Of a stretch of DNA of 64,000 nucleotides, positions 18,821-32,972 are shown piece by piece; the first letter of the stretch is position 1; each line of letters opens with the position of its first letter. Origin of the DNA: Setoptus koraiensis (taxonomy: Eukaryota > Arthropoda). The DNA lies in the NCBI GenBank assembly GCA_048013815.1, contig CM106585.1, positions 1,612,001-1,676,000 of the forward strand, given 5' to 3'. The notes under the pieces are model-generated. The model was not told the origin of the DNA. It searched no databases and saw nothing but the letters and a program-made list of their open reading frames with translations. A program made the position numbers and the translations under genes.

Positions 18821-20422
18821 CATCGAGAGCCAGTGTCGAGTGTCGACAGTTTGTGTTTGTGTGACGTAAGGTTGTGTCAGCAACTAGCGACTAAATGCAG
18901 TGGCGTTAGCTCGCGTCAGCAACATTAATAATATCATGTCACCATTTGTCAGCATATTTAAACGGGATAGATAGAGAAACGTGTTTGTTTGGCAATATGT
19001 TCGCGCCCCCGTTATACATAAATTTTATTTGTATGCACGGCTTTTGGCGTTGTTTGTCTCTCTCTCTCGGTCTCACTCGGGTCCCTTTTTTGCCCTCTCT
19101 TTGCTTTCGTGTGGCTTGGGGCGAAAAATAATCTCGCACACTCACCTCACAGCCAATTCAAATTGCAAATCATACGCCGTTGTATCATGTCATCATCATG
19201 CATACACAAATAGATAGAGGCGCACTCACCAGTGCCCAATGCATAGGGCGCAAAGAAGTGGGGCCCGGCAAGACAGTTGGCCTGTCAACACTTTGCGCCG
19301 CTATTTATATAACGAATGACGGCACTATATAACGGAACAGATGGATTTAATTTTGAATTTTCCACACTGTTGTTTGCATCCCATTGGGCACGGCACCTTG
19401 CAAACTGTTGTCACGACACGCCAGACAGTGACAGGCCCCATTTTGAGATGACAGAATTGAGTCGTTGCTCATTGTTTCTCGCGCCAGCTCACTCTCTCTT
19501 TTCCAATGAATCTGTTTTGTCCCAGCGACTGCCATCTGTATATTTTGTCTATCTGTATGTTTTGTCTATTTGGCCATTTTGTCTATGTGGCTCATGCTTT
19601 CTCGGCGGCTCGCCTCAAATCTCGGCCGCCCGCTCACCTGGCGGTCAGTCATTGATTCATTGGCAAATAAAAATTTAGAGTTCACCTGTGTCACCAGAGT
19701 GCCTAGACGAGCAGTCACTCCAGTCTAACTCAACCCGACCGTTGCTGGCTAGACCATTGCCATCATCATTATCATCATAATGGTGGTCATACTCATCGGG
19801 CTGATCACGCACTGATAGAGTTATCATTATCGCAGATAAACTCTTTGCTACCTTGCAGGGTATGCAATTTGGGGCCAGTCTCATTATGTAACTCATAGTC
19901 GGCCAACATTGTATTTTGGCACACACTCGCTAGTTTTATAGCGTATTATATAATATTGGCGAGGATTACCATGTCAGTTGATGGGAGTCGCTTGATATGA
20001 GTCGCTCGATATGAGCGTGGCGAGAGGAAAAAGAGAGCTACCTCTATGCTCTCGTATGTGCTCACTCTCTCTTGGTGGCGCAGTTGTTGCTGGGATTATC
20101 CGGCCATCATCCATTTACAAACCATTTAGCAAATAGAGGTGATTGCAGGTAATGGTTCGAGACACTTTTTTGGCTCTATTCGGCTTTAAATTACGTATTA
20201 AAAGAAGCACATTAAGCGATATAAGTCATCACTAGCGAACCTGCACTGGACCCAACTGGACTGGCCTGGAATAGGCTGATCTAAACTGGACTAGCCTAGA
20301 CTAGCCTGATCTAAACTAAACTAGCCTAAACTAGTCCGGTCCAAAGTGGACTGGCTTGTCCAGACTGGATAACTGTGGATATAACCTCTAACTGTGGATA
20401 TCGGCGTATGGCGGTGGATATT

Positions 20423-20486
20423 GGATGATCGGATGATCGGATGATCGGATGATCGGATGATCGGATGATCGGACGATCGGACGATC
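20423..20486. repeat. 8-bp minisatellite (ggatgatc)n, 8 copies
   Basis: Eight units of ggatgatc. The last two are ggacgatc. The unit contains GATC, and the flanking sequence is also GAT-rich. Confidence 0.92.
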
Positions 20487-20731
20487 GGAGTCGAGTGTCA
20501 TAACTGGTGAGTTTGTGAGTTGTGTGGCGATTCAGACAGCACGCACAAGGTGGCGACACCCGATATTAGATTAATTTGTTGACATGACGATTACCTTGTC
20601 CAACAAATAATCTTTAGCTGCCCCCCTCCCGTGTCCTTGAGCGCCCCGTTCCTTTATTATAATTGCATTTGTGTGTGTGTGTGTTTGTGTTTGCCATTCG
20701 TAATTGACTTGCTGGCGAGCTGATCGTGTCT

Positions 20732-20795
20732 AGATGGTGCAGAGATGGTGCAGAGATGGTGCAGAGATGGTGCAGAGATGGTGTGGAGATGGTGC
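20732..20795. repeat. 11-bp minisatellite (agatggtgcag)n, about 6 copies
   Basis: Four identical copies of agatggtgcag, then agatggtgtgg and a partial copy. Confidence 0.92.
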
Positions 20796-22610
20796 CAACA
20801 CACACAAACTGTCTAGACTGGATATAGGAAATAATAATTCGAGTGGGCACAGGCACACCGCAACAGAATCGATGAGCATGCTAACGGTAATAACGGTGGC
20901 CACTCTCCTTTGATGACGCATACATAGATATATATTATGACGCAATTATGTTGACAGTAACTAGGCCCGGCTGACAATTTTGTTGGACAATTTGTGAGTG
21001 CCAACTCGCGCCAATGCTGCCGAGCAGCCGATCAGCCGAGTTGTCGAGCAGCCGAGTTGTCGAGCAGCCGAGTTGCCGAGTTGCCGAGTTGCCGAGCATT
21101 GACAACTCGTCTGACAATAATATAAAATAGTAATAATTGTTGCGCGCGGATAATACTCTCACAGCCATCATGCATCATACCGTACACACATACATCAGTG
21201 CTACAGCCAGAGCTAGCATCGCGAGCCTTACGTAAGCATCGCACTGCAACAACAACAGCCCAGATAAATAAGTAATAAAAGTGCAATCGGCCAAGATAAC
21301 TTGAGAACGGCACCTATGCACTCGAGCAAAGTCGCAATGTCGCTATACTACTGGCGCAAAAGTAGTGCCAACTAGTTTGTGCCAACGGCAGAACATATCG
21401 GACAGAGGCGACGCGAGGCACGTTCGCCCTTCAAAGTTTCAAGTCGCTTTTGTGCCAGCACCATCAAGGCTGATTATCGGCCTTGGCAAGCTCGCAGTGA
21501 GCGACACCTAGCATCACTAGGCTGCCAGCACTAGGCCGGCACTAGTTGGGCACTAGCTACTAGCTAGTAGCTAGGTCGCACTAGTGAGGCGCCAGCTAGC
21601 TCGCACTAGCGAGGACTAACGGCGACAAGTTGTCTCTCTCTCTGACAAGTGTCGAGACGCACGTCCAATGAAGCTTGAAGTCGGCAGTCAAGTGGAGAGT
21701 GCCGATGCAAACTGCTCAGCTCATTTGCATAACTAGCTTTGTTTTTTCTCATCTGCTCTCTGGTTCGTTTGAGGCTGCACGCTGCTGTCGCACTGTCGTC
21801 ATTGTCGCTGCTGTCACACGACTGACACTCAGCTGACTGCCGGCATCTTGTTTACAGTTTATTTTTCTCTCACTGTCATTCTGACGTATTTGCGAGTTTT
21901 TGCAATATCAGCAGCGAGTATTTACAGCTCACAGTTATTACACATAATAGGTAGTATATTTGCAGCGGCACAATACACTAACTGCAAGCAAAGTCAGTGT
22001 GAAAACGCAAACGATGACGCGATCAAATAACGGCCAACTAGCTGCACCTGTTTTGTTCCGGTTTATTAAGTTTAATTTCGTTGGGTTACATAACGAATTA
22101 TAACTGTGCGCGCGAGTATGCGCGTGACTTGTGAATATAAAGTTTTGAGTATAATTGTAATGAGATGTGATTAGCATGATTATTGCGCAATGATGACAGC
22201 AGTTTTATTATCACTTGGTATTATTAGCTTACTTGTTAGCTAATGGTTGCATCATTTGTGTTTGTGCAAAATCATTTTGGCACGCACAATTGTGTGTCGC
22301 TAGTGTTAAGTGAGTCTCTACACAATGAGTTGCGCAATTTCAGTCGCTCCTCGAAAGAAAAAAAACACACACACACACAAAAGTAACAGTAAATGTGAAC
22401 AAAACACAAGATGAGCCAAAGTAGTTTGCCAACAACGACCACAGTGTAGACACAAACACGTCACAAGTGTATCGTTTTGGCCGCTTTAAATGGCGCCAGC
22501 CATTGATTATGCTCTCTGTCTATTGTGCAATTTGTACCCTCCATCGATACGTTACGTAATATTGGCTGCGTGTGTGTTACATAACGGGCTATATGTTACG
22601 TTATGTGTGT

Positions 22611-22637
22611 TGTGTGTGTGTGTGTGTGTGTGTGTGT
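22611..22637. repeat. (GT)n microsatellite
   Basis: About thirteen GT dinucleotides in the receptor intron. Confidence 0.9.
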
Positions 22638-23651
22638 AGCGAGCAGAGCATAGCGAAGCAACCAACAGACAACGGGGGCGTACGAATGTCATTTGTCATT
22701 TGTCCTTGTTGCTGTTGGCTCTCAATCGCGCTACTTGTGATACTTGTGCCACTTCTAACACTGCTGGCCAGCAATTCTTTATGGCGACAAGCAGAAATAA
22801 TGACTAGACAAGATTGTCAGTTGTTGTTATCTTCGTCGCTAAGCAGCCACGCCGACAACAACAACGACAACTGCAGAAACAACTTGTTTGCACTTGAGTA
22901 AACTTTTCAATTTGCTATTGCAGCTCGCCAACATCGGAGCCATCATACACACGCACGCACATATTTGCAAGCTAGGGATGGAGAGAAGTTCTTTCAAAGA
23001 ACGATGAGTTTGGTGTTTGATTTCAGTCGCTATTGCACCATTGGTAATAGTGTAAGTGTCCATATAGCACACACAAATAGTGTGCGTGTGTGTGTGTACA
23101 CAAATTGTCGTTTGTGTCATTGGACAATTTAGCTATAAAAACGATGATGCTGATAAATAAAGCTTTAGATACAATACAAGTATTTGTAAAGTCCAATAAT
23201 CTCCAAACTCGAGCATCGAGACTCGAGTCGACTGCTCGAACAGTTTGCACTCTAATGGTTACCCGCAATTGGCCAAGCGACCACTGGCCAGTAGCGGGCA
23301 CTTGCGACACGACTGTACACGCTGTGGCTGTATATAGGTGAATTTGTCGAGTCGTCGTCGAGCCACTTCCTGTTGTGTGCAAAGATATTCTATGTCAATA
23401 GCAGATAGTCGATAGTAGTGTTTGTTGTGCCGAAAAGAATACAGGTGAGCGCAAACAAACAACAGGTACTAGAGCTATAATGGAGTCATTGATTGAATGC
23501 GCGATTGGGCTCATACATTTCTGTTTATATCATCACTACTGGATTACTAATTACTTACAACGGAAGTCGCACAGAGCGTGTTTGGTAGGGTAGCAATGGC
23601 ACCACAAGAGAGTACTAGCATATTTGTGTTAATATTCGGTCTGTGTGAGTC

Positions 23652-23692
23652 TATATTCACACATGAATCAACCCTATTCATGTGTGAATATA
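23652..23692. repeat. perfect 17-bp hairpin
   Basis: Left arm tatattcacacatgaat (23652-23668), 7-nt loop caaccct, right arm attcatgtgtgaatata (23676-23692), with every base pair matched. A third related word, attattcacacttgaat, follows at once. It is too short for a usual pre-miRNA. Confidence 0.88.
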
Positions 23693-23741
23693 AATTATTC
23701 ACACTTGAATATTTGCAAGATAACATTGCATGGGACTCACA

Positions 23742-23868
23742 AGGTTAAGTTGTAAGGTTACGCTATGAGGTTACGTTATGAGGTTACGTTATGAAGTTAT
23801 GTCATGAGCTTATGTTGTGAGGTTGTGTTGTGAGGTTGTGTTGTGAGGTTGTGTTGTGAGGTTGCGTT
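23742..23868. repeat. 13-bp minisatellite (gaggttgtgttgt)n
   Basis: About nine copies running from ggttacgctat through gaggttacgttat to gaggttgtgttgt. The right-hand copies are nearly identical. Confidence 0.88.
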
Positions 23869-26800
23869 GGGGCGAGTATAAATGAAATAATATGTCTAGA
23901 TGTCATTGCGCGAATATGTTGTGGTCGGTGGTGGCCGATATGTTGCACAGTGACAATGTGCGCGCCATTAAAGACAGGTTAATTTTCGATGATGTAACCT
24001 GTAAAATGATGCCATTGCCAGCACGTTAACAGTGAACTGTGCGCTACAACAACTGCAAGAATGAAGACTGACAGACGAGCGGACACGTGGTTTAATTTAA
24101 TTATCAAGTTTGGGCCCGAGGCAACCGCACAGCACGCGCACGCACTCAGTTGGACGGGGCGCAAAGCAAATAAAGGGAGGATATAGGATATAAAGAGATG
24201 ATTGTTGGCACATTTGGCGTTATTATCAGCTTAGGTTATCTGCCTCGAGTCTGCCTCGAATCTGCCTCGAATCTGCTTCGAATCAGATTGGCCGGTTGGG
24301 CCAGTCACTAGCGGCCAGTCGCTGGCGGCCGTGTGTTATTATTGCTATTATTCAACTTCCGCCACTTCCTGACAACAGTGGGCGCCAGTTGAGGGCGCAG
24401 AGCAAAAACAGTTACTTGTTTGCTCAGCATGCCACACGCTGCTTAGATAATCAGTGGCATGTTTACTTAAATCCTACCCTCACTGGCTCGCTCTCGGCCC
24501 ACGATTTGGCAAGGTGAGCAAGCCGCTTTGCGTCGCTTTTGGCCGTCACTGGCCAAAAGCAAGCCAACGCTGGCCGGCTCGCAGGGTCAGTGGGTCAGTC
24601 GGTTTATAGTGTGCTCGTGGTCAACTAGTCAGCTCGACTGTGTCTCTCCCTCTGGCGGCTGGCGGCTGGTGGCTGGCGGCTGGTGGCTAGTTATCTGTCC
24701 ATTTATTTGCTCCATTTTGTTCGTTTCAGCCGAGCTGAAATAAGCTCTGCTCACTTCACTTGATTTCACATTGGCACTAGCGACTCGCTAGTGGCGCTAG
24801 TAGCACCAAATGAGCAAGCAAATATTACGCTGCTGCCGCCGCAATGTTGTTATCTTAGGGGCACGTGACGAGCGCCAATTGTTGTTAGAACACAAACTGG
24901 ATACTAACGCGCACAATGTTTGTGCGCGCCCCAAAAACCATTATTTGTGGTCGCTCGGATGCCTTATCAATGCACCTGACGTTTAATACCGGGTCAGTCA
25001 GCTGAACTCATTACTTTCCAACCGGCCAATGACGACGACAACAGCAACAACAACAACAACAACAGCACCACTGGCAGCACAATCAATGGCAACATTGTGG
25101 TGATAATCAGACACGTAAACGTTTTTTGTTGTTGCGTAACTAGTGCAAGTGGCTAGAGCAACGCGCTGAGTGGGATGATAATGGTGCGAGAGCGAACGGC
25201 GCCAGCCAGAGATGTTAACAATCTGATCCAGTTCGAGTAATGTGTGATTCAATATTTGCATATTAGATTGGCTTGCATTGCTGGTTGCGCTGTTGTTCTC
25301 ATCGAAGTGGCAAAATCGCGACCAGCTCGCGCCTAACTGGCGCCAAACTAACGGCCAACTCGCCGCCAACTGGTAAAAAGTGGTAAACAAATAAACGAGC
25401 ATGAACCGAGTTTGTGTGAGAGTTGCTAAAAAAATAATTCAAACAACCGCACTGGCGTTGCGTAACCTGTCCCGTGTACAGTTACTAGCTGTATAAGTGG
25501 CACTAGCTGGCTTTGTGTGCAATGTTCGTGCCTCGTGCCAGTCTATTCACTGGCCCCCGCGAGCTACTGGCTGCGAGTAGCTGCTTGACATTTCGTGCAG
25601 CTCATTTCATTAATAGCACAACAGCTGACACGGTTGTTGTTTGAGGGAGAGTTGGTTTGGTTTGAGAGAGAGAGTTCGAATGGCCGATTTCATGGGCGCA
25701 TCTCGTGGGATTTATTTCATTCAAATAAATGATGTAAGAGCATGTGTGATATATGATATTTAACATTTGATACACTTTATCGGATATAAATATCCGAGCT
25801 GTGCGATCATTGCAAAAAGTTGTAGCGAGTGTGCGTCTGCTAGAAGCATCATTGTCGTTGGCTTGCGCGCACCCGGCCAAACTAAATCAAAATTTGCCAG
25901 TGCCTGTGATACAGCCCAGGTGAGCTTGCGCAACATTGCGTCTATCCAGTACATATAGCAGCAGTAGCTGTAGCAGTGCTATAATAGCCAGAGTTACGCA
26001 ATACCAACATTGTAAAGGGACACGTTTAAATATTATCGCAGACTGAGCTATATTTATGAATGTGTCTCGCTCCATTAATAACACTGCACAGTAGCGCAGT
26101 TAAGCTAGCGCGACTAATTGCGAAACAGTGTTCCAAATGACTTTTTACAAGTGGCCTCTCTCTCTCTGTAAGCCGCACCGCTGCTCACGGCACCAGATCT
26201 GGCTAGATGGAGCCAGCTACTGTGCGCTCATCGCGCTAAATGATGCCGTTACGTAAGCTTATACCTACAAGTTACGTGCTTATAACCCGCACTTACGTAA
26301 TAGCAGTGGCTGGCAATACTATTGCCGCAATAGTGAGTGTGTCTAGCAAATAAACAGGTGACGCCGCCGCCGCCAGCAGCATGCAGGCGGCCAAAATGCA
26401 AAGACAATTGACATTCAGGTGAGTCCATTAAGTTTGCCAGTTTGCGCATAAGCCGTCGTTATAACTAAAATTTAGTCCCTGCCAGCACAGCACGGCGCAG
26501 CGCACAGCACATAGCGCCCGTTTGGCACACGTTACGCAACGTGCCAATCTGTCGACAGCTAGCAATACAAGTGTGTAGTATAATACGTACATGTAGTAGT
26601 TTGAGATTATACGATAATATAAGGGCAAACAACAAACTCGATACTCGGCTCACTGCGCCAACTGTGCCAACGATTGTCGTGGCCGTCTTGAGAGAAAGAA
26701 GAGAAAAGAATTATCGCTCAAACAATGTGTGCTTATAATCGGCTAAAAGCACGCTAAAAGTCGCTAGGCGCTAGCTTGCGCACAATACGCGCCATTTACG

Positions 26801-27763
26801 TGCCAGAGATCATTTGTTTGCCATCAAGATAACGCTGCACGAGCCTGCACCTTGCCGTTATAATAATATTATATAATATATAATGGTGGCGCTATATTGG
26901 CCGATGACAGCACGAGAAGTAGTTATCGCAATGAATTAAGTAGCCGTGAGGAGAAGAAATGAAATGGAATGCCATTTGCAAAGTGCTCATTCACTTATAC
27001 ACTGTGCACTGGGCTGTCGTTGCTATGACTAGCACAAAATTGTTTAAAAAACACAACACAACACAACCAACAGCCACTTCTGTCTCACAACTAAACAACC
27101 AAACAACAGCCAGCGGCTTGGCGACACATTCAAACTTTTTTACATTAACGTCCATCTCGAGACAGCGCCAGTTTTAGAGGATAAAATGTTTTAGAGGCAT
27201 TAACATACAGTTGAGAGAGTATGCAGCTGTCATTAGTAGTTAGCATGACATTGAATACTCGCTCTACTAACTCTCTCCCTCTCTCTCGGCGCGTCTATCA
27301 TTTGGCCGAGCTCACTTAACATTCGACGCAAACATTTATCCCCGTTTATCTGGGGGCTCCTCACTCAATGATACTCCCTCGCAGCTGCTGCAACAAATAC
27401 CAGTCGAGCAAAGCATAACTGGCGCCTCTGGTGACAACTCTATACTTGACTACACTCCGGCTCCGTAGCTGGCCAGTTGCAGTGGCGCCAAACATGCTGG
27501 CGACAAGCAAAGGGGCCCAAAGAAAGCGGCCCAAAGAAAGCCGCCCAAAGAAACAGGGTAGATGGGCCAGTTTGTATCTTTAGGCGCCAAACCCCAAAGA
27601 GACAAACTTACAAGATGGAAGCCTCTCTCTTGAAACTTTCTGGCACCTATCAGCCCGAAACTCAAACTGATATAAAAATTGTATCATGCTGACGCCGGCT
27701 TGAACTAATGAGAAAGAGGTCTGTCAGCAATGCAACTTTTATTCACCTTTGTCAAATACTCGC

Positions 27764-27851
27764 AATTTTTTCAAAATTATTTTGAAAAATTCTTTTTCAA
27801 AATTCTTTTTCAAAATTCTTTTTCAAAATTATTTTTCAAAATTATTTTTCA
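27764..27851. repeat. 13-bp AT-rich minisatellite (tctttttcaaaat)n
   Basis: Five clear copies of tctttttcaaaat or tatttttcaaaat, preceded by an inverted-like attattttgaaaaatt segment. Confidence 0.85.
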
Positions 27852-29364
27852 TAAATTCATGCGCGCAGTGTACTTCGTTTGTTGGTAGGTGTACGCAGGT
27901 TTTTGCAAGCATTCTTTTATTGCAAAATTTTCTTCATCCCTCATTCAGTTCTCAATGAGAACTTCTCATTGGTTGCGTGTCGTTCACATTATCACCACTA
28001 TCGTATGCGTCCCATGAATTATCCAAATATCGTCAGCAACGAGAGTTGGTTTAAAATAAAGTCGGATAAAAGAATATCCATTTCGACAATTTCACCACTC
28101 GCTGTCACAAACAGAGGCTAGTTTTCTCTTGAATCTGACAATTGTGAGAGTGCCCGCTAAAAGGATATATGTACATCACCATAGCTATATTCATGAATTT
28201 ATCTGTCTGTCATGTGCTGGCTAGTGTTCACTTGGGCCCCTGCACCAGCCACACTGACTGGGCCCACTGCCAGACGGACAGACTTCGGATAGCTCCAAAC
28301 AATGAGGCCAACAACCTTCTAAGCCGATACCATCAATACAGACATCAACTGTAAGCTTGTCCCACGAGGGTCACTGTCTGGCTGGCCGTCTACGCCATAG
28401 GACGGGCCACAATCAGACTGAAACCAATCAGATCTAGACTACTTCGACAATAGTTCCCAATTGGCCAGTGAAGGTCGTGCTGAGGCACGCATGTATCTAC
28501 TTCACCTTTTTCTGCGACCTCGAGTCTTTAACTGGTATCTGGCCGCTATAATTGTATGCAGTGTGTGTCGTTGTGGGGCCCCATACTCACAAGATATGGG
28601 GCCAACTTTGGGTCATGTAAGCCCGCTAGGGTGTCATTATGGAAAATGAAATCAAGCAACTAGACACACATGACAGTTATAGAGATTGACATGGCGCGAT
28701 AGTATAATTGACAATTGCGAGACCCCAAAGAATGAGAAGAGAGGAGGTGAAATTGAATTCATAAATTGATTTGTATCGCTGTTGCTGCTGATTTGGGTGG
28801 TATCAGTTGAGCATGCAGTCGCCAGAGGCCGCTCTTTTGCAAGCCTCCCAATGAAGTTAAGTGTTACTATGGGAGCCACGGCTGACCTGGCTGAAATCAG
28901 TTCGGCTACCAGTGGAAGCAATGGGAGCAATGGGAGCGATGGGAGCTAGAATAGTGATCCAGTGGAGCTGTAATTTAAACAGGCGAGGCTCGCGAAGGGA
29001 GCCAGACGGTCATTTTCAACGATAATAGAATGAGAAAGATCAATCAATCATGCCATTCTATCTATGTTATTTGATAGTATAAAGCAGCCCGTTATATTAA
29101 TACAAATGGCGCACAAACATCAGAGCTGGCCAGCATTCATTCATTTGCCCACTGGCCAGCAGCAAGCCAGCACTGACCGGTCTCACTGGCCACACTGGCC
29201 ACACTGGCCAAACTGGCCAAACTGATCAAACTGGCCAGACGCTTATTACTTATAGCTAGCTTTCTGTCCAACACACAGTTGTGTCCACATGGGCCCAGCC
29301 TAGTGGCTAATGATAAGCGAAGGCACACGCAATATGGTCCTTTGTGACCCCACAGCCGAGCACA

Positions 29365-29401
29365 ACCCGACACAACAGCATCAACAACAACATCGACAAC
29401 G

Positions 29402-29446
<45 letters not shown>

Positions 29447-29522
29447 GCGACAACAACAACAACAGCGACAACAACAACAACAGCGACAACAACGACAGCG
29501 ACAACATCGGCAACGGCAACAA
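29365..29522. repeat. (CAA)n array with interspersed CAGCGA
   Basis: A long CAA triplet tract, partly organised as caacaacaacagcga repeats. It is open in all plus-strand frames (poly-Q, poly-N or poly-T), but nothing marks it as coding. Confidence 0.92.
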
Positions 29523-30110
29523 TCATGCGCAAAGGGGCGACTGAAATCTATTAAATTAATACATATTAATGATGTTAATCTAAAGTAAAGCAAAACACAA
29601 GTTACTTATTTTGTTGGCGCAAAATTCTTGTGCTACAACAAAGCCGAAGCCGAGCTCGAGCCCGAAGCCCCGAAGCCGGCGCCGGTTGTGGCCGCATGGT
29701 CGCGCGAGTAGCTATTTGTGTCGTTAGTATTGTTTATTTATAGCAACTGTGCTGTCGTTGTCGCTAATGTGTCTTGACATTGTTACGTAACCATTGTGTC
29801 ACCATTGTGAGCATTGTGAGCGTTTTGAGCGTTGTAAGCGACGTAAGCGCATGCATTGAACGATTGTAGAGAACTGGCCAAACTAAACCGGAGCTTACAA
29901 CCGCCAATTAACGCCTATGTTGTCAATTATTATTGATGCTCACAGGGCCATAATTAATATCAGTTCATATTAATAATATTTCTGTGGCTGCTCCACTGTT
30001 CTGTGCCACACACACACACACACACACTCTATTCTGTGCCCGGTGGCATAACTGGCAGACAATGGCAAACAGTGGCAGATTGTGGCAGATTGTGGCACAA
30101 ATGGTGAACA

Positions 30111-30188
30111 AATTGCGAAAATTGTGCAAATTGCGAAAATTGTGCAAATTGCGAAAATTGTGCAAATTGTGCAAATTGTGCAAATTGT
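30111..30188. repeat. 18-bp minisatellite (aattgcgaaaattgtgca)n
   Basis: About four copies. Each divides into two related 9-bp halves (aattgcgaa and aattgtgca), so a 9-bp unit was probably duplicated first. Confidence 0.88.
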
Positions 30189-30806
30189 AACAGCTAACAG
30201 CAGTGCTAATAAGCATAACACTTAGGGCAGTAACAAGCAAAGTGGCGATTAACTCGTGCTTGCGAGTCTTATTGCCAAGATTAGTTGATGAGCTAACAGT
30301 GTTAACGGTGAGTGTCTCTGTGCCAACAGTTACGTCATCGCCAATGACCCAATGAGGCAATAGATCGACTGTGCAACATGGACAGTTTAAATTAAGCATT
30401 ATTAAGCAAGCGAGCGAGCGAGCGAGATTAGTTACACCAACGAGCAGCCGAGAGCGTCACAAAGTCAAGTTAAGCTCTCTCTCTCTCTCTCTCTCTCATT
30501 TGAGGGTCGGATAAGCTCGCTTGGCGCCCCTATCGTCTTTTGGCGCCCTCATCGTCAATTGGCGCTCTATAGATCAGCACAGACACTGACATCTTACATG
30601 TCAGTGTCGTCTGTTTTGTATGGATTATGTGGCTCATTTGAGCACAACTGGTAAGCTCATTACGACGCCGCTGATTGACAGTTGGCAGTGTGCACAAGTG
30701 TCAGTTTTTCAACACTGTGTGACAGGCGACACACAACGGACTAGCGAGCGAACCAGGTGATTGCGCAACAAGCAGCCCGCGTTGAGCGCGGCGTCTTACA
30801 GACTCC

Positions 30807-30883
30807 ATTCTGTATGGATTCTGTATGGATTCTGTATAGATTCTGTATAGATTCTGTATAGATTCTGTATAGATTCTGTATAG
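30807..30883. repeat. 11-bp minisatellite (attctgtatag)n, 7 copies
   Basis: Two copies of attctgtatgg are followed by five of attctgtatag. Confidence 0.92.
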
Positions 30884-32885
30884 AGACAGAGTCTGTGGGC
30901 CTCATAGTATGAATAGTATGAATCAAATACACATAATATAATATTGTTAATGTTGCAGTTTGAGCACACACAAACACAGATCAACATATCGGATAATCAC
31001 GTCAGCTGAGCTGGCGCTGTTGTCGCTGTTGTGGCAGTTGTTGCTGTTGCTGCTGTTGTCTAGCTTGCACCGACAGCAACAGCGTGCGCTATGCCGATGC
31101 CGAATCTGCGTCTCTGTTTGTTTGTATCTCATTAATAATTGATAATTTAGTGTGTGTTGGCTATATCGAAATCATCGCATGTTGTGTGCGGTCGACAGTG
31201 CATACACACACGACACCTATCACACAAATCAGTGCAACAAGACATGCCAGGCGAGCATTATCCGGATAAGGCCGCCACACGCCAGATACACCCAATAGAC
31301 AGACCCAGAGAGACTCTACAGCAGACACTACAACAGATAGACACTACAGCAGATAGACACTACAACAGATAGACAGACTGCCATTAAGTAGAGCTGTACA
31401 GATGGCGCTACTTTGATTATATCCGTAGGTATATTTGTGAGAGTGTGTAGCGCGCACTGTCCGACTTGTAGGTGACGGACAGTGTATTATTAGGTAGTGC
31501 ATGTGTTGTTGCGAGACGAACGTGCGACTTGTCACATAATTCCAGCACAGCACGTGCTGTTGTTGCTGCTGTTGTTGTCGCTGTTGTCGTTGCTGTTGCT
31601 GCTGTTGTTGCTGTTGTTGCTGTTGTTGTTGATTCGATTGTTGCTCTCACACAATGTTGCTGATAATGAACGGTGTTGTCGGATAATGGAACTGGACACG
31701 ACAAGTAGTATTTCGCGTACAGCGAGCAGTGCGATTATTGCCAGTCTAGAGACAGCTACAGATTTTCAATTGAAAACGCGCTCTTTAGTATCTCAAACAC
31801 GCACAATAATCTTGGCCACTCTCGCTCGTTAGCTTGCTATAAAGATCTCGCCACTGGAGCTTTATCACAAGCTAGTGGTGGCACAATTGCCAGTGACGCA
31901 CGCTCTGACAGTTGGCTGGCGAGCGCACGAGAGGCACGAGCAGCCAAGCAACCTTCATTGTTACTAATAAACTACTCAATCAAGCTGACCGGATGTTGCC
32001 AGCAAGTGTGTGTATAATCTAATAATAATAATTTTCTTCTTTTTCGGTTGCATCTCGTTGACATTGGTCAGTTGGTGTCAATGCAATTGGGCGGCCCCAT
32101 GCTCGAGCATTTTGATTCTCTAGCACCCAGATCCTAGGCGACACACAAACAACATTTGAGCTAACTCATACAAGATTTGAGTTGAACATACGCGCTTTAT
32201 ATTATAATGTTTACATTATAATCATTATAATAATTGCAAATATTGCACCAAACACACTCATACAACGTATGAATATTTGGTATAAACTTGGTATATCTGT
32301 GCCTCTACTCTGCTCATGCATGAATTTATATTAGTTGGTGGCCTCGCTATGATAATGTAAAAATATAATAATTATAATGTCATAACAATGCAGTAGATGC
32401 GCGCTTGTGAGCGCCAAAGATTAGCATTCAATTTTATCATTTTATAAACAGTTTGTAACATGTTTAAATATGCACAGTACATATATAGTTTGCTGGCGAT
32501 GCTGTTGGGGATCAACAAAGCAGCAGCAGCAACGAGCAGCCAAACTAAAGTTTATTTTTAACTCAATCAATGCAACTCATTAATTAGCAATGGCGCCAAC
32601 GTTGGTTAGTGTGTCGAAAAATGATGTTGTGCTCAGCAGTGAGCAAGAGTGACGAACCGAACACAAAATCATTACACTAACGACACTCGATTGCATGGGG
32701 GCCCGATCGATCTGAGCCGATTTGGCCCGATAATTAAGGTGCTCAACAACAATGGCAGCACACTCAATACCAATACAGCCGACAACAACATTTCGGGGAA
32801 TCGGGCGAAAGAGACAACCACTTGTTTCGCAGTGGTTGCTCGCAATTGTTGTTGTCGGCTTGGCTCGGGTCGCGCCAACCGAACC

Positions 32886-32972
32886 ACCAACCAACTGAGG
32901 ACCAACCAACTGAGGACCAACCAACTGAGGACCAACCAACTGAGGACCAACCGACTGAGGACCAACCGACTA
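32886..32972. repeat. 15-bp minisatellite (accaaccaactgagg)n, nearly 6 copies
   Basis: Four identical copies of accaaccaactgagg, then copies with accaaccgactg. It is preceded by a short CAACAA-rich patch. Confidence 0.92.

Larger units (their letters stand above)
13687..23640. other. intron 1 segment without genes: dense minisatellites
   Basis: No gene is visible. Besides the arrays listed individually, it holds interspersed cgtatatggcg words at 14810-14910, cggtcgaacattcgaa-type repeats at 15288-15340, tttggcc-rich imperfect repeats at 17815-17945, a 12-bp tttgtcgtcaag family at 18682-18820, ctggactagcctga-type repeats at 20245-20350, gccgagcagccgagttg repeats at 21018-21100, a palindrome-rich ctagtagcta cluster at 21535-21600, and a (GT)n run near 22611-22637. 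Confidence 0.7.
23641..32880. other. intron 1 segment without genes
   Basis: No gene is visible. Repeats not listed elsewhere are: ctgcctcgaat copies at 24240-24283, ggcggctggtggct copies at 24653-24692, CAA triplets at 25040-25062, cccaaagaaag copies at 27505-27556, actggccac copies at 29183-29240, an (AC)n run at 30007-30028, a (CT)n run at 30476-30498, gatagacactacaacag copies at 31318-31376 and TTG/CTG triplets at 31558-31632. Confidence 0.7.

Noticed and set aside
29310-29593. Poly-Q and poly-N frames
   Set aside because: All frames of a CAA array are open by nature. There are no start context, splice sites or flanking coding sequence to support it.
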